From: Nocardioides malaquae
Lineage (GTDB): Bacteria; Actinomycetota; Actinomycetes; Propionibacteriales; Nocardioidaceae
Length of the DNA stretch: 64,000 nt
Assembly (NCBI RefSeq): GCF_015070385.1
Contig: NZ_JADCSA010000005.1
Location: 124,001 to 188,000, forward strand
Direction: 5' to 3'
This document shows, one piece after another, positions 52,641-63,573 of the stretch; positions within the stretch are counted from its first letter, which is position 1; every line of letters starts with the position of its first letter. A program made the position numbers and the translations under genes. The notes under the pieces were generated by a model. The model was not told where the DNA came from. It made no database searches and saw only the letters and a program-made list of their open reading frames with translations.

Positions 52641-53789
52641 ATGCAGTTCGGAATCTTCACCGTCGGTGACGTGACGACCGACCCCACGACCGGTCGTACC
52701 CCCACCGAGCACGAGCGCATCAAGGCCACGATTGCCATCGCGCAGAAGGCCGAGGAGGTGGGCCTCGACGTCATGGCCTTCGGCCAGCACCACAACCCGC
52801 CCTTCGTCGCGACCTCGCCGACGACGACGATGGCCTACGTGGCCGCCCGGACCGAGCGCCTGCTGCTCTCCACGTCGACGACGCTGATCACGACCACCGA
52901 CCCGGTGCGCATCGCCGAGGACTACGCCCAGCTGCAGCACCTGGCCGACGGTCGCATCGACCTGATGCTCGGTCGCGGCAACACCGGACCGGTCTACCCG
53001 TGGTTCGGCAAGGACATCCGCGACGGCATCGAGCTGGCCGTGGAGAACTACGCCCTGCTCCACCAGCTGTGGCGCAAGGACGTCGTCAACTGGCAGGGCA
53101 AGCACCGCACGCCGCTGCAGGGCTTCACCGCCACGCCCCGCCCCCTGGACGGCGTGCCGCCGTTCGTGTGGCACGGGTCGATCCGCAGCCCGGAGATCGC
53201 CGAGCAGGCCGCCTACTACGGCGACGGCTTCTTCTCCAACCACATCTTCTGGCCGGCCTCCCACACCGCCCAGATGATTCAGCTCTACCGCCGGCGGTTC
53301 GAGCACTACGGTCACGGCGCCGCCCACCAGGCGATCGTCGGTCTCGGCGGCCAGGCGTTCCTGGCCCGCAACAGCCAGGACGCCGTGCGCCAGTTCCGTC
53401 CCTACTTCGACAACGCCCCCGTCTACGGCCACGGTCCCTCGCTCGAGGACTTCATGGCACAGACGCCGCTCAGCGTCGGCTCGCCGCAGCAGGTGATCGA
53501 GAAGACGCTCGCCTTCCGTGAGTACGCGGGGGACTACCAGCGTCAGCTCTGGCTGATGGACCACGCCGGTCTGCCACTGAAGACGGTGCTGGAGCAGCTC
53601 GACCTGCTGGGCGAGGAGGTCGTGCCGGCGCTGCGCAAGGAGTTCGCGTCGCTGCGTCCTGCCGACGTGCCGTCAGCCCCCACCCACGCGTCGCTGCTGG
53701 CGGCGCGCGGCGAGCGGGTGGAGACCGCCCCCACCGCGGTGGCCGACACCGTCACCGGCCGTTCGCCCCAGTTGCAGGAGCAAGCATGA
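52641..53789 (+). CDS. Luciferase-like FMN-dependent monooxygenase, CE1758 type
   Basis: 382 aa bacterial-luciferase superfamily enzyme with a long C-terminal extension. The N-terminal strand MQFGIFTVGDV, FGQHHNPPFVATSP, and ADGRIDLMLGRGNTGPVYPW are family features; the flavin comes from a partner reductase. The next gene is that reductase, overlapping by 4 nt (ATGA). The pair matches the two-component CE1758/CE1759 families of Corynebacterium; substrate unknown. AGGAG 5 nt upstream favours ATG 52641 over GTG 52638. Confidence 0.88.
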   Translation: MQFGIFTVGDVTTDPTTGRTPTEHERIKATIAIAQKAEEVGLDVMAFGQHHNPPFVATSPTTTMAYVAARTERLLLSTSTTLITTTDPVRIAEDYAQLQHLADGRIDLMLGRGNTGPVYPWFGKDIRDGIELAVENYALLHQLWRKDVVNWQGKHRTPLQGFTATPRPLDGVPPFVWHGSIRSPEIAEQAAYYGDGFFSNHIFWPASHTAQMIQLYRRRFEHYGHGAAHQAIVGLGGQAFLARNSQDAVRQFRPYFDNAPVYGHGPSLEDFMAQTPLSVGSPQQVIEKTLAFREYAGDYQRQLWLMDHAGLPLKTVLEQLDLLGEEVVPALRKEFASLRPADVPSAPTHASLLAARGERVETAPTAVADTVTGRSPQLQEQA

Positions 53790-54403
53790 GCACCCGCGTC
53801 GTCGTCGTCACCGCCGGCCTCAGCAACCCCTCGTCCACCCGTGTCCTGGCCGACCTGCTGGGTCAGCACACCCTCGACGCACTGACGCGGGTCACCGGCG
53901 AGCCCGTCGAGCTGGACGTCATCGAGCTGCGGCCCCTGGCTCGCCCCCTGGCGGACCGAATGGTCACCGGGTTTCCCAGCGGCGACCTGTCCGAGGCGAT
54001 GGAGAAGGTCGCCCGGGCCAACGCGCTCATCGCGGTGACGCCGGTCTTCCAGGCGTCGTACTCGGGTCTCTTCAAGATGTTCTTCGACGTCATGGAGCCG
54101 GGGCTGCTCGACGGCACGCCCGTGCTCATGGCCGCGACGGCAGGCACCGCTCGCCACTCCTTGGTGCTGGAGCACGCCCTGCGGCCGCTCTTCGCCCACC
54201 TCAAGGCGGTGCCGGTGCCGACGGCGGTCTTCGCGGCCACCGAGGACTTCGGCTCCGACGCGGACGGGGCGTTGGACGCGCGGGCACGACGGGCGGCCGG
54301 CGAGCTCGCGGCACTCCTGGGCCCGGCCACGGCGACCGGTTCGTCGAAGCGCGACGAGTTCGCCGACCCGACGCCTTTTGCCGAGCTGCTCGGCCGCGTC
54401 TGA
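53786..54403 (+). CDS. FMN reductase, CE1759 type
   Basis: 205 aa flavodoxin-fold NAD(P)H:FMN reductase supplying FMNH2 to the upstream monooxygenase. The flavin-phosphate loop is VVVTAGLSNPSSTRVLADLL at the N-terminus and the flavin ring region is VFQASYSGLFKMFFDVM. Translationally coupled to the upstream gene. Confidence 0.88.
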   Translation: MSTRVVVVTAGLSNPSSTRVLADLLGQHTLDALTRVTGEPVELDVIELRPLARPLADRMVTGFPSGDLSEAMEKVARANALIAVTPVFQASYSGLFKMFFDVMEPGLLDGTPVLMAATAGTARHSLVLEHALRPLFAHLKAVPVPTAVFAATEDFGSDADGALDARARRAAGELAALLGPATATGSSKRDEFADPTPFAELLGRV

Positions 54404-54440
54404 CGACGCGGGCGCCGTCGGCGCAAGGCGGTGCGCCGGC

Positions 54441-54962
54441 TCAGTGCTGGTAGGTGCCGTGGATGACGGCGCGCCCCAGAGTCTTGAAGGCGAGGTTGAA
54501 GCTCATCACCGCGTTGGACGCGTCAGCGTCGATGCCGAGCTTCTCCTCTCCGACGGCGTGGACGACGAAGAAGTAGCGGTGCGGCTGGTCTCCCGCCGGG
54601 GGAGCAGCCCCCATGAAACCGGCCTCGCCGCCGTCGTTGCGCAGGTGGAAGGCGCCCTCCGGCAGGTTCGCCTCGGCGATCCCGGCCTCCAGCGACGTCA
54701 CGTCGGCGGGCACGTCGACGAGTGCCCAGTGCCAGAAGCCCGAGGGCGTGGGGGCGTCGGGGTCGAAGCAGGTCACCACATAGGACCGCGTGCCCTCCGG
54801 CGCTCCCGACCACGAGAGCTGGGGCGAGGAGTTCCCTCCGTCGGCCACCTGCGCCCGGTTGAGCGGCGCGCCGTCCGTCACGTCGGTGGAGGTGACGGTG
54901 AAGGACGCGGTGGCCGGCAGCAGGTCGTAGGGATTCGGGGCAACGGGGCGCTCCAGGCTCAT
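54441..54962 (-). CDS. YbhB/YbcL (PEBP/RKIP) family protein
   Basis: 173 aa phosphatidylethanolamine-binding-like protein. Conserved ligand pocket: [34 protein letters not shown] and [17 protein letters not shown]. Soluble, without signal. The bacterial role is poorly known. The ATG at 54962 is chosen because TAGAGT lies 8 nt upstream. Divergent from the sirohaem synthase gene. Confidence 0.92.
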   Translation of the reverse strand: MSLERPVAPNPYDLLPATASFTVTSTDVTDGAPLNRAQVADGGNSSPQLSWSGAPEGTRSYVVTCFDPDAPTPSGFWHWALVDVPADVTSLEAGIAEANLPEGAFHLRNDGGEAGFMGAAPPAGDQPHRYFFVVHAVGEEKLGIDADASNAVMSFNLAFKTLGRAVIHGTYQH

Positions 54963-54970
54963 GCCCCGTG

Positions 54971-55017
54971 ACTCTAGCGAGACGGGTGCAGGAGACAAGG
55001 TCCACGGCAGGGAGAAT
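54971..55017. promoter_or_regulatory. Divergent promoters PEBP / sirohaem synthase
   Basis: Minus strand TAGAGT (54976-54971) is 8 nt before the PEBP ATG. Plus strand GAGAAT (55012-55017) is 6 nt before the ATG at 55024, with a weak first base. Confidence 0.45.
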
Positions 55018-55023
55018 GGAGCC

Positions 55024-56268
55024 ATGACGACTGCCCCTGCCGCTCCCCAGGCTGCGCCCTACCCGACCGGTCTCCGTCTGGAGGGCCGCCGTGTCGTCGT
55101 CGTCGGCGGGGGACACGTCGCGCAGCGACGCCTCCCCGCCCTGTTGGACGCCCGGGCCGACGTGCTCGTCGTCGCTCCCGAGGTGACGCCGGCGATCGAG
55201 GGCATGGCAGCCGAGCTGACGCTGGCCCTGCGTCCCTTCGAGACCAGCGACCTCGACGACGCGTGGTACTGCATCGCCGCCACCGACGTGCCTGAGGTCA
55301 ACGCTGCCGTCGCGGAGGCGTGCGAGCAGCGGCGGATCTTCTGCGTACGCAGCGACGACGCCGGCCGGGCGTCCGCCTGGACCCCCGCCGTGGGTCGCCA
55401 CGGGTCGGTCACGGTCGCGGTGCTGGGCAACCGTGAGCCCCGCCAGTCCGCCGCGTTGCGGGACGCCATCCTCACGGCGCTGCGCGACGGGCACCTCCAC
55501 GCCGAGGGCGCCCTCGACCGCTCCCCGGGAGTCGTGATCGTGGGGGGAGGCCCCGGCGACCCCGAGCTGGTGACGGTGGCGGCTCGGCACGCGCTGGCCT
55601 CCGCCGACGTGGTGGTCGCCGACCGACTGGCACCTCGGGCGCTCCTCGAGGAGCTCGGACCGGACGTGGAGCTGCTCGACGTCACGAAGCTGCCACGAGG
55701 TCGCAGCGCCCGGCAGGAGTACATCAACGACGTCATCGTCGACCGCGCGCTGGCCGGCAAGCGGGTGGTCCGCTTCAAGGGCGGTGACAACTTCGTCTTC
55801 GGGCGGGGCTTCGAGGAGATCCTCGCCTGCCGCGAGGCCGGGGTCCCGGTGACCGTGGTACCCGGCCTGAGCTCGGCCGTGGCGGTCCCGGGACTCGCCC
55901 AGATCCCGATCACCCACCGGGGAGTGGCCCACGAGTTCACCGTGGTCTCCGGCCACCTGCCACCGGGGCACCCCGAGTCCTTGGTGGAGTGGTCGGCCCT
56001 CGCCGGACTGCGGGGGACCCTGGTGCTCCTCATGGCGGTCGAGAACGCGCCGGCGATCGCGACCACACTCATGACGCACGGGCGGCCTGGCACCACACCG
56101 GTGGCGGTCGTGTGCGACGGCACGATGCCCACGGAGCGCACCGTGCTCACCACCCTCGAGCACCTGGCGGCGGACATCGAGGCTGAGGCCGTGCGACCGC
56201 CGGCCATCATCGTGGTGGGCGACGTCGTGTCCGTGGCCCACCCGGGGCACTACCCCACGGGCTCCTGA
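55024..56268 (+). CDS. cysG: Sirohaem synthase, fused dehydrogenase/ferrochelatase and uroporphyrinogen-III methyltransferase
   Basis: 414 aa two-domain enzyme making sirohaem (for sulfite/nitrite reductase) or precorrin-2. N-terminal NAD-binding part ([17 protein letters not shown]) is the precorrin-2 dehydrogenase/ferrochelatase. From residue 168 the methyltransferase part has [32 protein letters not shown] and [16 protein letters not shown], the SUMT signatures. Shorter than E. coli CysG (457 aa), mostly because the dehydrogenase half is compact. Followed after 1 nt by a TrmH-like gene. Confidence 0.94.
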   Translation: MTTAPAAPQAAPYPTGLRLEGRRVVVVGGGHVAQRRLPALLDARADVLVVAPEVTPAIEGMAAELTLALRPFETSDLDDAWYCIAATDVPEVNAAVAEACEQRRIFCVRSDDAGRASAWTPAVGRHGSVTVAVLGNREPRQSAALRDAILTALRDGHLHAEGALDRSPGVVIVGGGPGDPELVTVAARHALASADVVVADRLAPRALLEELGPDVELLDVTKLPRGRSARQEYINDVIVDRALAGKRVVRFKGGDNFVFGRGFEEILACREAGVPVTVVPGLSSAVAVPGLAQIPITHRGVAHEFTVVSGHLPPGHPESLVEWSALAGLRGTLVLLMAVENAPAIATTLMTHGRPGTTPVAVVCDGTMPTERTVLTTLEHLAADIEAEAVRPPAIIVVGDVVSVAHPGHYPTGS

Positions 56269-56269
56269 C

Positions 56270-57073
56270 GTGGCCACGCTCCACGAGGTCACCGACCCCG
56301 ACGACCCACGTCTGGCCGACTACCGCGACCTGCGAGACGTCCAGCTGAGGAAGAGCCTGGAGGCTGCGCACGGGCTCTTCCTGGCTGAGGGGGAGAAGGT
56401 CGTGAGGCGGGCCGTCGAGGCAGGTCACCGGCCGCGGTCGTTCCTGATGGCGCCGCGCTGGCTCGAGGGCCTCTCCGACGTGCTCGAGCGCACCGAAGCG
56501 CCCTGCTACGTGGTCTCGGAGTCGATGGCCGAGGCCGTGACCGGGTTCCACGTGCACCGAGGAGCGCTGGCCTCGTTGCACCGCGCGCCCCTGCCGGGCC
56601 TCGACGAGGTGCTCGAGGGAGCTCGGTCGATCCTGGTCCTGGAGGACGTGGTCGACCACACCAACGTGGGAGCGGTCTTCCGTTCGGCGGCGGCCCTCGG
56701 CTTCGACGCCGTGCTGCTGTCGCCGCGGTGTGCGGACCCGCTCTACCGTCGGGCGGTCAAGGTCGCGATGGGCAGCGTCTTCCACGTGCCGTGGACCCGC
56801 CTGCCCGACTGGTACGACGCCCTCACCGACCTGTCACGTCGCGGGTTCACCTCGGTGGCCCTCACCCTGGCACCCGACGCCACCGACATCGCGGACGCGG
56901 TGCGCGGGGTCGACCGGCTCGCCCTCGTGCTGGGCTCGGAGGGCCCTGGGATCTCCCGTCGCTGGCAGGAGAGCGCTGATCGGCGCGCGATCATCCCGAT
57001 GTCGGCCGGAGTCGACTCCCTCAATGTCGCAGCTGCGTGCGCGGTCGCCTGCTACGTCGCAGCTCGGCGCTGA
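56270..57073 (+). CDS. TrmH/SpoU family RNA methyltransferase
   Basis: 267 aa SPOUT-fold SAM-dependent RNA 2'-O-methyltransferase. The N-terminal substrate-binding part is LFLAEGEKVVRRAVEAG. The knotted catalytic part has VDHTNVGAVFRSAAALG (motif 1), LVLGSEGPGIS (motif 2) and IPMSAGVDSLNVAAACAV (motif 3). Target tRNA or rRNA unknown. The GTG sits 1 nt after the cysG stop. Convergent with def. Confidence 0.93.
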   Translation: MATLHEVTDPDDPRLADYRDLRDVQLRKSLEAAHGLFLAEGEKVVRRAVEAGHRPRSFLMAPRWLEGLSDVLERTEAPCYVVSESMAEAVTGFHVHRGALASLHRAPLPGLDEVLEGARSILVLEDVVDHTNVGAVFRSAAALGFDAVLLSPRCADPLYRRAVKVAMGSVFHVPWTRLPDWYDALTDLSRRGFTSVALTLAPDATDIADAVRGVDRLALVLGSEGPGISRRWQESADRRAIIPMSAGVDSLNVAAACAVACYVAARR

Positions 57074-57083
57074 GGCGCAGGTC

Positions 57084-57665
57084 TCACCCAGCCGGCCAGA
57101 GCGCGGGGTAGCGCTTGGCGGCCTTGTCGTGCGCCTTGGTCAGCTTCTTGCGGAGCTTGGTGGGCAGTCGGTCACCGAACACCGTCCCCTCGGTGTGGTC
57201 GGTCTCGTGCTGCAGGCAGCGGGCCAGCAGTCCGTCACCCTCGAAACGGACGGGGGAGCCGTCCAGGCCGACCCCTTCGACCGCGGCCCAGTCGGGACGG
57301 GCGCACTCCACGAACGCGCCGGGGAAGGAGAGGCACCCCTCGTCGTCGACGTCGAGGACACGATCGGGCCCCTCAGGCAGGACCAGGTGCGGGTTGCAGA
57401 CCACGCCGACCGTGCGTCTTCCGCTGGCGTCGGGACAGTCGAAGACGAACAGAGCGACGTCCTCACCGATCTGGCAGGCGGCGAGTCCCACACCCTCGGC
57501 CGCGTACATCGTGGCCACCATGTCGGCGGCCAGGGAGCGCAGCTCCTCGTCGAACGTGGTCACCTCAGCCTGCGCGCGGTGCATGACGTCTGCGCCCCAT
57601 CGGGTGATGGGACGAACGGTCCCTCCGGTGGGCAGCGGACCGTGGGGGGCGTGGGGGACGTCCAT
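57084..57665 (-). CDS. def: Peptide deformylase
   Basis: Removes the formyl group from new proteins; 193 aa metalloenzyme. Motif 1 GVGLAACQIG has Cys where Pro is usual, motif 2 is EGCLSFPG (metal Cys) and motif 3 QHETDHTEG (HExDH). Changes around motif 1 and 3 (Thr in HETDH) suggest a secondary rather than the main deformylase; that is inference. TAGGGT 6 nt upstream sets the ATG at 57665. Confidence 0.9.
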   Translation of the reverse strand: MDVPHAPHGPLPTGGTVRPITRWGADVMHRAQAEVTTFDEELRSLAADMVATMYAAEGVGLAACQIGEDVALFVFDCPDASGRRTVGVVCNPHLVLPEGPDRVLDVDDEGCLSFPGAFVECARPDWAAVEGVGLDGSPVRFEGDGLLARCLQHETDHTEGTVFGDRLPTKLRKKLTKAHDKAAKRYPALWPAG

Positions 57666-57690
57666 GCCTCAACCCTAGACGGACCCCTTA

Positions 57691-57706
57691 TGTGACCTGC
57701 GTCACA
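57691..57706. promoter_or_regulatory. CRP-type binding site
   Basis: TGTGACCTGCGTCACA is an exact TGTGA-N6-TCACA palindrome, the consensus for Crp-family regulators including mycobacterial Crp. Centre is -53.5 from the predicted dehydrogenase start (suits activation). It also covers the expected def -35 region (suits repression). Confidence 0.65.
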
Positions 57707-57726
57707 GGTGTCACTGTGGCGCGGTG

Positions 57727-57743
57727 TGTAACTCACAGTTACA
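57727..57743. promoter_or_regulatory. Inverted repeat over acyl-CoA dehydrogenase -10, candidate operator
   Basis: TGTAACT-CAC-AGTTACA has perfect 7-bp arms and overlaps the TACATT -10, a repressor-like position. TetR-family fatty-acid regulators bind palindromes of this kind; the protein is unknown. Confidence 0.55.
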
Positions 57744-57751
57744 TTTGGCGC

Positions 57752-59116
57752 ATGGCATCTCCCTCCTCGCGCCGTCCCGCCCCTGGCCGGGCCACGGGCC
57801 ACGGCTTGGCATCGACCGAGAAGCGCGCCCCGATCGGCTACGCGGTGGCGGCACTGAACAAGCTCGCCCAGAGCGACGTGCTCGACCGGCTGGGACTGCG
57901 TGAGCGCACCGAACGCATCGTTCACGGGGCGACGAGCAACGGGTTCCGCTCGATGGCGGCCGTGAGCCGCGCCTTCAGCCGGAAGGGCTCGGCGGAGGCC
58001 GGGGTGCGCCCCGCCCCCGCCAACCCTGCGGGCGTCTTCGACCTGACACCGTCCGAGGACGAGCAGATGCTCGTCGACGTGGTGCGCGAGTACGCCCGCG
58101 AGGTCCTGGCGCCCAACGCCGCGGAGGCTGACGACTCCTGCACCACCTCCGACGTCGTGCTCAAGGCCAGCGTCGAGATCGGTCTGCCCATCCTCGGGTT
58201 GCCCGAGTCCGTGGGTGGGATCAGCGAGGAGCGCTCGGCCATGACGGGCGCCCTCGTCGCCGAGGCCTTGTCGCAGGGCGACATGGGCCAGGCCCTCGCC
58301 GTGCTGGCCCCGGGGTCGGTGGCCACCGCCATCGGCCTGTGGGGCACCGACGAGCAGCAGCAGACCTATCTTCCGGCCTTCACCGGCGACGACGTCGCCG
58401 CCGCGGCCGTGGCGCTCGCCGAGCCCATGGTGCTGTTCGACGCGATGACGCCGGCCACCCGCGCCACCCGGACCGACGACGGCTTCACCCTCGACGGAGT
58501 GAAGTCGGCGGTCGTACGGGGGGCCGAGGCCGAGCTCTTCGTCGTCGGAGCCCTGCTCGACGACCGGCCGGCGCTCTTCCTCGTGGAGTCGTCGGCAGCC
58601 GGCCTCACCGTCGAGGCAGACCCCTCGATGGGTGTCCGGGCCGCCGGACTGACCAAGATCTCCCTGGACGGCACCCCGGCGCAGCTGCTCGGCGACTCCG
58701 AGGGACGCGCGTACGCCGACTGCGTACGCCTGGCGCGCGTCGGGTGGTGCGCCCTGGCCGTGGGCACGGCCCAGTCGGTGCTGGACTACGTGACCGACTA
58801 CGTGAAGACCCGCGAGGCATTCGGCGAGCCGATCGCGCACCGCCAGTCCGTCGCCTTCATGGTGGCCGACATCGCGATCGAGCTGCAGGCCATGCGCCTG
58901 CTCACCTGGCGCGCGGCGTCCCGTGCGGCCCAGGGGAAGGACTTCGCTCGCGAGGTCGCGCTGGCCCGCCGGCTCTGTGCGGAGAAGGGCATGAAGATCG
59001 GCCTCGACGGCGTCCAGCTGCTCGGTGGCCACGGATTCGTCAAGGAACACCCTGTCGAGCGGTGGTACCGCGACCTGCGGGCCGTCGGCGTGATGGAAGG
59101 AGCAGTCCTCGTCTGA
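57752..59116 (+). CDS. Acyl-CoA dehydrogenase, first of a pair (FadE24-like)
   Basis: 454 aa flavoprotein of the ACAD family. An N-terminal extension of about 95 residues (basic, Pro/Ala-rich) precedes the alpha domain (FDLTPSEDEQMLVDVVREY). The C-terminal domain has LLGGHGFVKEHPVERWYRD. It stops at RAVGVMEGAVLV, while ordinary ACADs continue about 20 residues past the catalytic Glu-Gly (YEGTxxIQ). The partner gene 14 nt downstream has that segment, so a two-subunit enzyme is likely. Order and sizes match M. tuberculosis fadE24-fadE23. Confidence 0.88.
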   Translation: MASPSSRRPAPGRATGHGLASTEKRAPIGYAVAALNKLAQSDVLDRLGLRERTERIVHGATSNGFRSMAAVSRAFSRKGSAEAGVRPAPANPAGVFDLTPSEDEQMLVDVVREYAREVLAPNAAEADDSCTTSDVVLKASVEIGLPILGLPESVGGISEERSAMTGALVAEALSQGDMGQALAVLAPGSVATAIGLWGTDEQQQTYLPAFTGDDVAAAAVALAEPMVLFDAMTPATRATRTDDGFTLDGVKSAVVRGAEAELFVVGALLDDRPALFLVESSAAGLTVEADPSMGVRAAGLTKISLDGTPAQLLGDSEGRAYADCVRLARVGWCALAVGTAQSVLDYVTDYVKTREAFGEPIAHRQSVAFMVADIAIELQAMRLLTWRAASRAAQGKDFAREVALARRLCAEKGMKIGLDGVQLLGGHGFVKEHPVERWYRDLRAVGVMEGAVLV

Positions 59117-59130
59117 GGACGGTGCACACC

Positions 59131-60354
59131 ATGATCAACCTCGAGACCCCCCGCAAGCACCGCGCCCTCGTCGACCAGGCCCACCAGGTCGCGATGAACA
59201 TGCTGCGCCCCATCTCCCGGAAGTACGACCGCGCCGAGCACGCCTATCCCAAGGAGCTCGACATGCTGGCCGCGATGATCGACGGCCTCTCCGACTCGGG
59301 CACCTCCCAGGGCGCCGGCGCCAGCGGCGCGGCCGTCCCCGAGACCCCCCGGCAGTCGTCCGACCCCGACAAGGTGCGCAACGGTGCCAACCTGGCCTCC
59401 ATCCTCTCGGTCGCCGAGATGTGCTGGGGCGACACCGGACTGCTGCTCTCGATGCCGCGCCAGGGCCTGGGCAACGCCGCGATCGCCGCGGTGGCCAACG
59501 ACGAGCAGAAGGCCCGCTTCGGCAAGGTCTGGGCCTCGATGGCCATCACCGAGCCCTCCATGGGTTCGGACTCCGCCGCGCTGACCACCACGGCCGTCAA
59601 GGACGGTGACCACTACGTCATCAACGGAGAGAAGATCTTCGTGACCTCGGGCGAGCGTTCGGACGCCGTGGTCGTCTGGGCCTCCCTCGACCGCTCGCTC
59701 GGTCGAGCCGCCATCAAGTCGTTCGTGGTCGAGAAGGGCACCCCAGGCATGAAGGTGGAGCGGCTCGAGCACAAGCTCGGGATCCGGGCCTCGGACACCG
59801 CCGTGATCACCTTCACCGACTGCCGTGTGCCGGCGGAGAACCTGCTGGGCAGCCCGGAGATCGACGTGAAGGCCGGCTTCGGTGGGGCGATGGCCACCTT
59901 CGACAACACCCGTCCCCTGGTGGCTGCCATGGCCATCGGTTGTGCGCGCGCAGCGCTCGACCTCACCCGTGACCTGCTCGAGGGTGCCGGCGTCGTCATC
60001 GACTACGACCGCCCGGCCCAGGTCCAGAGCGCCGCCGCCGCGACCTTCCTCCAGCTGGAGGCCGACTGGGAGGGGGCGCGCCTGCTGACCATGCAGGCCG
60101 CGTGGATGGCGGACAACAAGAAGCCCAACTCGCTCGAGGCCTCGATGTCGAAGGCGAAGGCGGGGCGCGTGGGCTCGGCCGTCACCCTCGGCTGCGTCGA
60201 GCTCGCCGGCACCCTGGGCTACAGCGAGAGCGAGCTGCTGGAGAAGTGGTCGCGAGACTCCAAGATCCTCGACATCTTCGAGGGCACCCAGCAGATCCAG
60301 CAGCTCATCGTGGCCCGTCGCGTCCTGGGCCTCTCGAGCGCGGAGCTGAAGTAG
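59131..60354 (+). CDS. Acyl-CoA dehydrogenase, second of the pair (FadE23-like)
   Basis: 407 aa ACAD. FAD/substrate motifs SMAITEPSMGSDSAALTTTA and VINGEKIFVTSGER; the catalytic Glu is in ILDIFEGTQQIQQL near the C-terminus. It lacks the long head of the upstream paralogue. ATG 59131 is used; a GTG at 59122 is closer to the GAGGAC RBS and would add 3 residues. Likely forms a complex with the upstream protein. Oxidises acyl-CoA of unknown chain. Confidence 0.9.
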   Translation: MINLETPRKHRALVDQAHQVAMNMLRPISRKYDRAEHAYPKELDMLAAMIDGLSDSGTSQGAGASGAAVPETPRQSSDPDKVRNGANLASILSVAEMCWGDTGLLLSMPRQGLGNAAIAAVANDEQKARFGKVWASMAITEPSMGSDSAALTTTAVKDGDHYVINGEKIFVTSGERSDAVVVWASLDRSLGRAAIKSFVVEKGTPGMKVERLEHKLGIRASDTAVITFTDCRVPAENLLGSPEIDVKAGFGGAMATFDNTRPLVAAMAIGCARAALDLTRDLLEGAGVVIDYDRPAQVQSAAAATFLQLEADWEGARLLTMQAAWMADNKKPNSLEASMSKAKAGRVGSAVTLGCVELAGTLGYSESELLEKWSRDSKILDIFEGTQQIQQLIVARRVLGLSSAELK

Positions 60355-60371
60355 TCGTCAGGGGTGGCCGG

Positions 60372-62931
<2,560 letters not shown>

Positions 62932-62937
62932 ACGCTC

Positions 62938-62961
62938 AGCGTAGGCGCCCAGCAGTAGGGT
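62938..62961. promoter_or_regulatory. Back-to-back leaderless promoters galK / nucleosidase
   Basis: Minus strand TACGCT (62943-62938) is 6 nt before the galK GTG. Plus strand TAGGGT (62956-62961) is 6 nt before the nucleosidase ATG. The -10s are only 12 bp apart, so the promoters must compete. Confidence 0.62.
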
Positions 62962-62967
62962 CACGCC

Positions 62968-63558
62968 ATGTTTTCGTGGACCTTTGCCAGCGCTGCCCGC
63001 GACGCCCGGATCCTGGTGGTCGCGGCCACCCAGGTGGAGGCGGCCCACGTGCCCGGGGACCTGCCACTGCTGGTCACCGGCATCGGCAAGACGCCTGCTG
63101 CGGCGCTGACCGCTGCGGCCCTGGCCACCCACCCTGCTCCCGAGACGGTGACGGTCTTCAACATCGGCACCGCCGGTGCCCTGCGCCCGGGCCTGCACGG
63201 CCTCCACGAGCCGACGGTGGTGGTCAACCACGACATGGACGGCGACGCCGTCCGGGCGTTAGGCTACGACCCCGAGGAGCGGTTGCACCTGGCGCCGGCG
63301 GGCGACGGGGGAGACCTGGTGCTGGCCACCGGCGACCTCTTCGTCACCGACCCGGAGCGGCGCGACCAGCTGGCCCTGGGGGCACATCTGGTGGACATGG
63401 AGGGCTACTCCGTGGCGTGGGCCGCTCGTCAGTTCGGTGCTCGGGTGCGACTGGCCAAGCATGTCTCGGACAAGGCTGACGCCTCCGCCCTCGACTGGAA
63501 CGCCGTCGTGGACCGCAGCGCACGGGCGCTGGGGGAGTGGCTCGCCGACCAGGTGTGA
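62968..63558 (+). CDS. Nucleosidase of the PNP/MTAN superfamily
   Basis: 196 aa nucleoside-phosphorylase fold protein. The N-terminal part has LLVTGIGKTPAAALTAAAL, the phosphate/ribose region VFNIGTAGALRPGL, and the ribose-Glu motif HLVDMEGYSVAWAARQF. The base-pocket Asp is in KHVSDKADASALDW. Related to MTA/SAH nucleosidase and futalosine hydrolase but shorter (about 230 is usual), so the substrate is open. Confidence 0.85.
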   Translation: MFSWTFASAARDARILVVAATQVEAAHVPGDLPLLVTGIGKTPAAALTAAALATHPAPETVTVFNIGTAGALRPGLHGLHEPTVVVNHDMDGDAVRALGYDPEERLHLAPAGDGGDLVLATGDLFVTDPERRDQLALGAHLVDMEGYSVAWAARQFGARVRLAKHVSDKADASALDWNAVVDRSARALGEWLADQV

Positions 63559-63573
63559 GGGTGGGGCCGACCC

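Larger units (their letters stand above)
57672..57745. promoter_or_regulatory. Divergent leaderless promoters def / acyl-CoA dehydrogenase
   Basis: Minus strand TAGGGT (57677-57672) is 6 nt before the def ATG. Plus strand TACATT (57740-57745) is 6 nt before the dehydrogenase ATG at 57752. Two inverted repeats lie between or on them (57691-57706 and 57727-57743). Confidence 0.6.
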
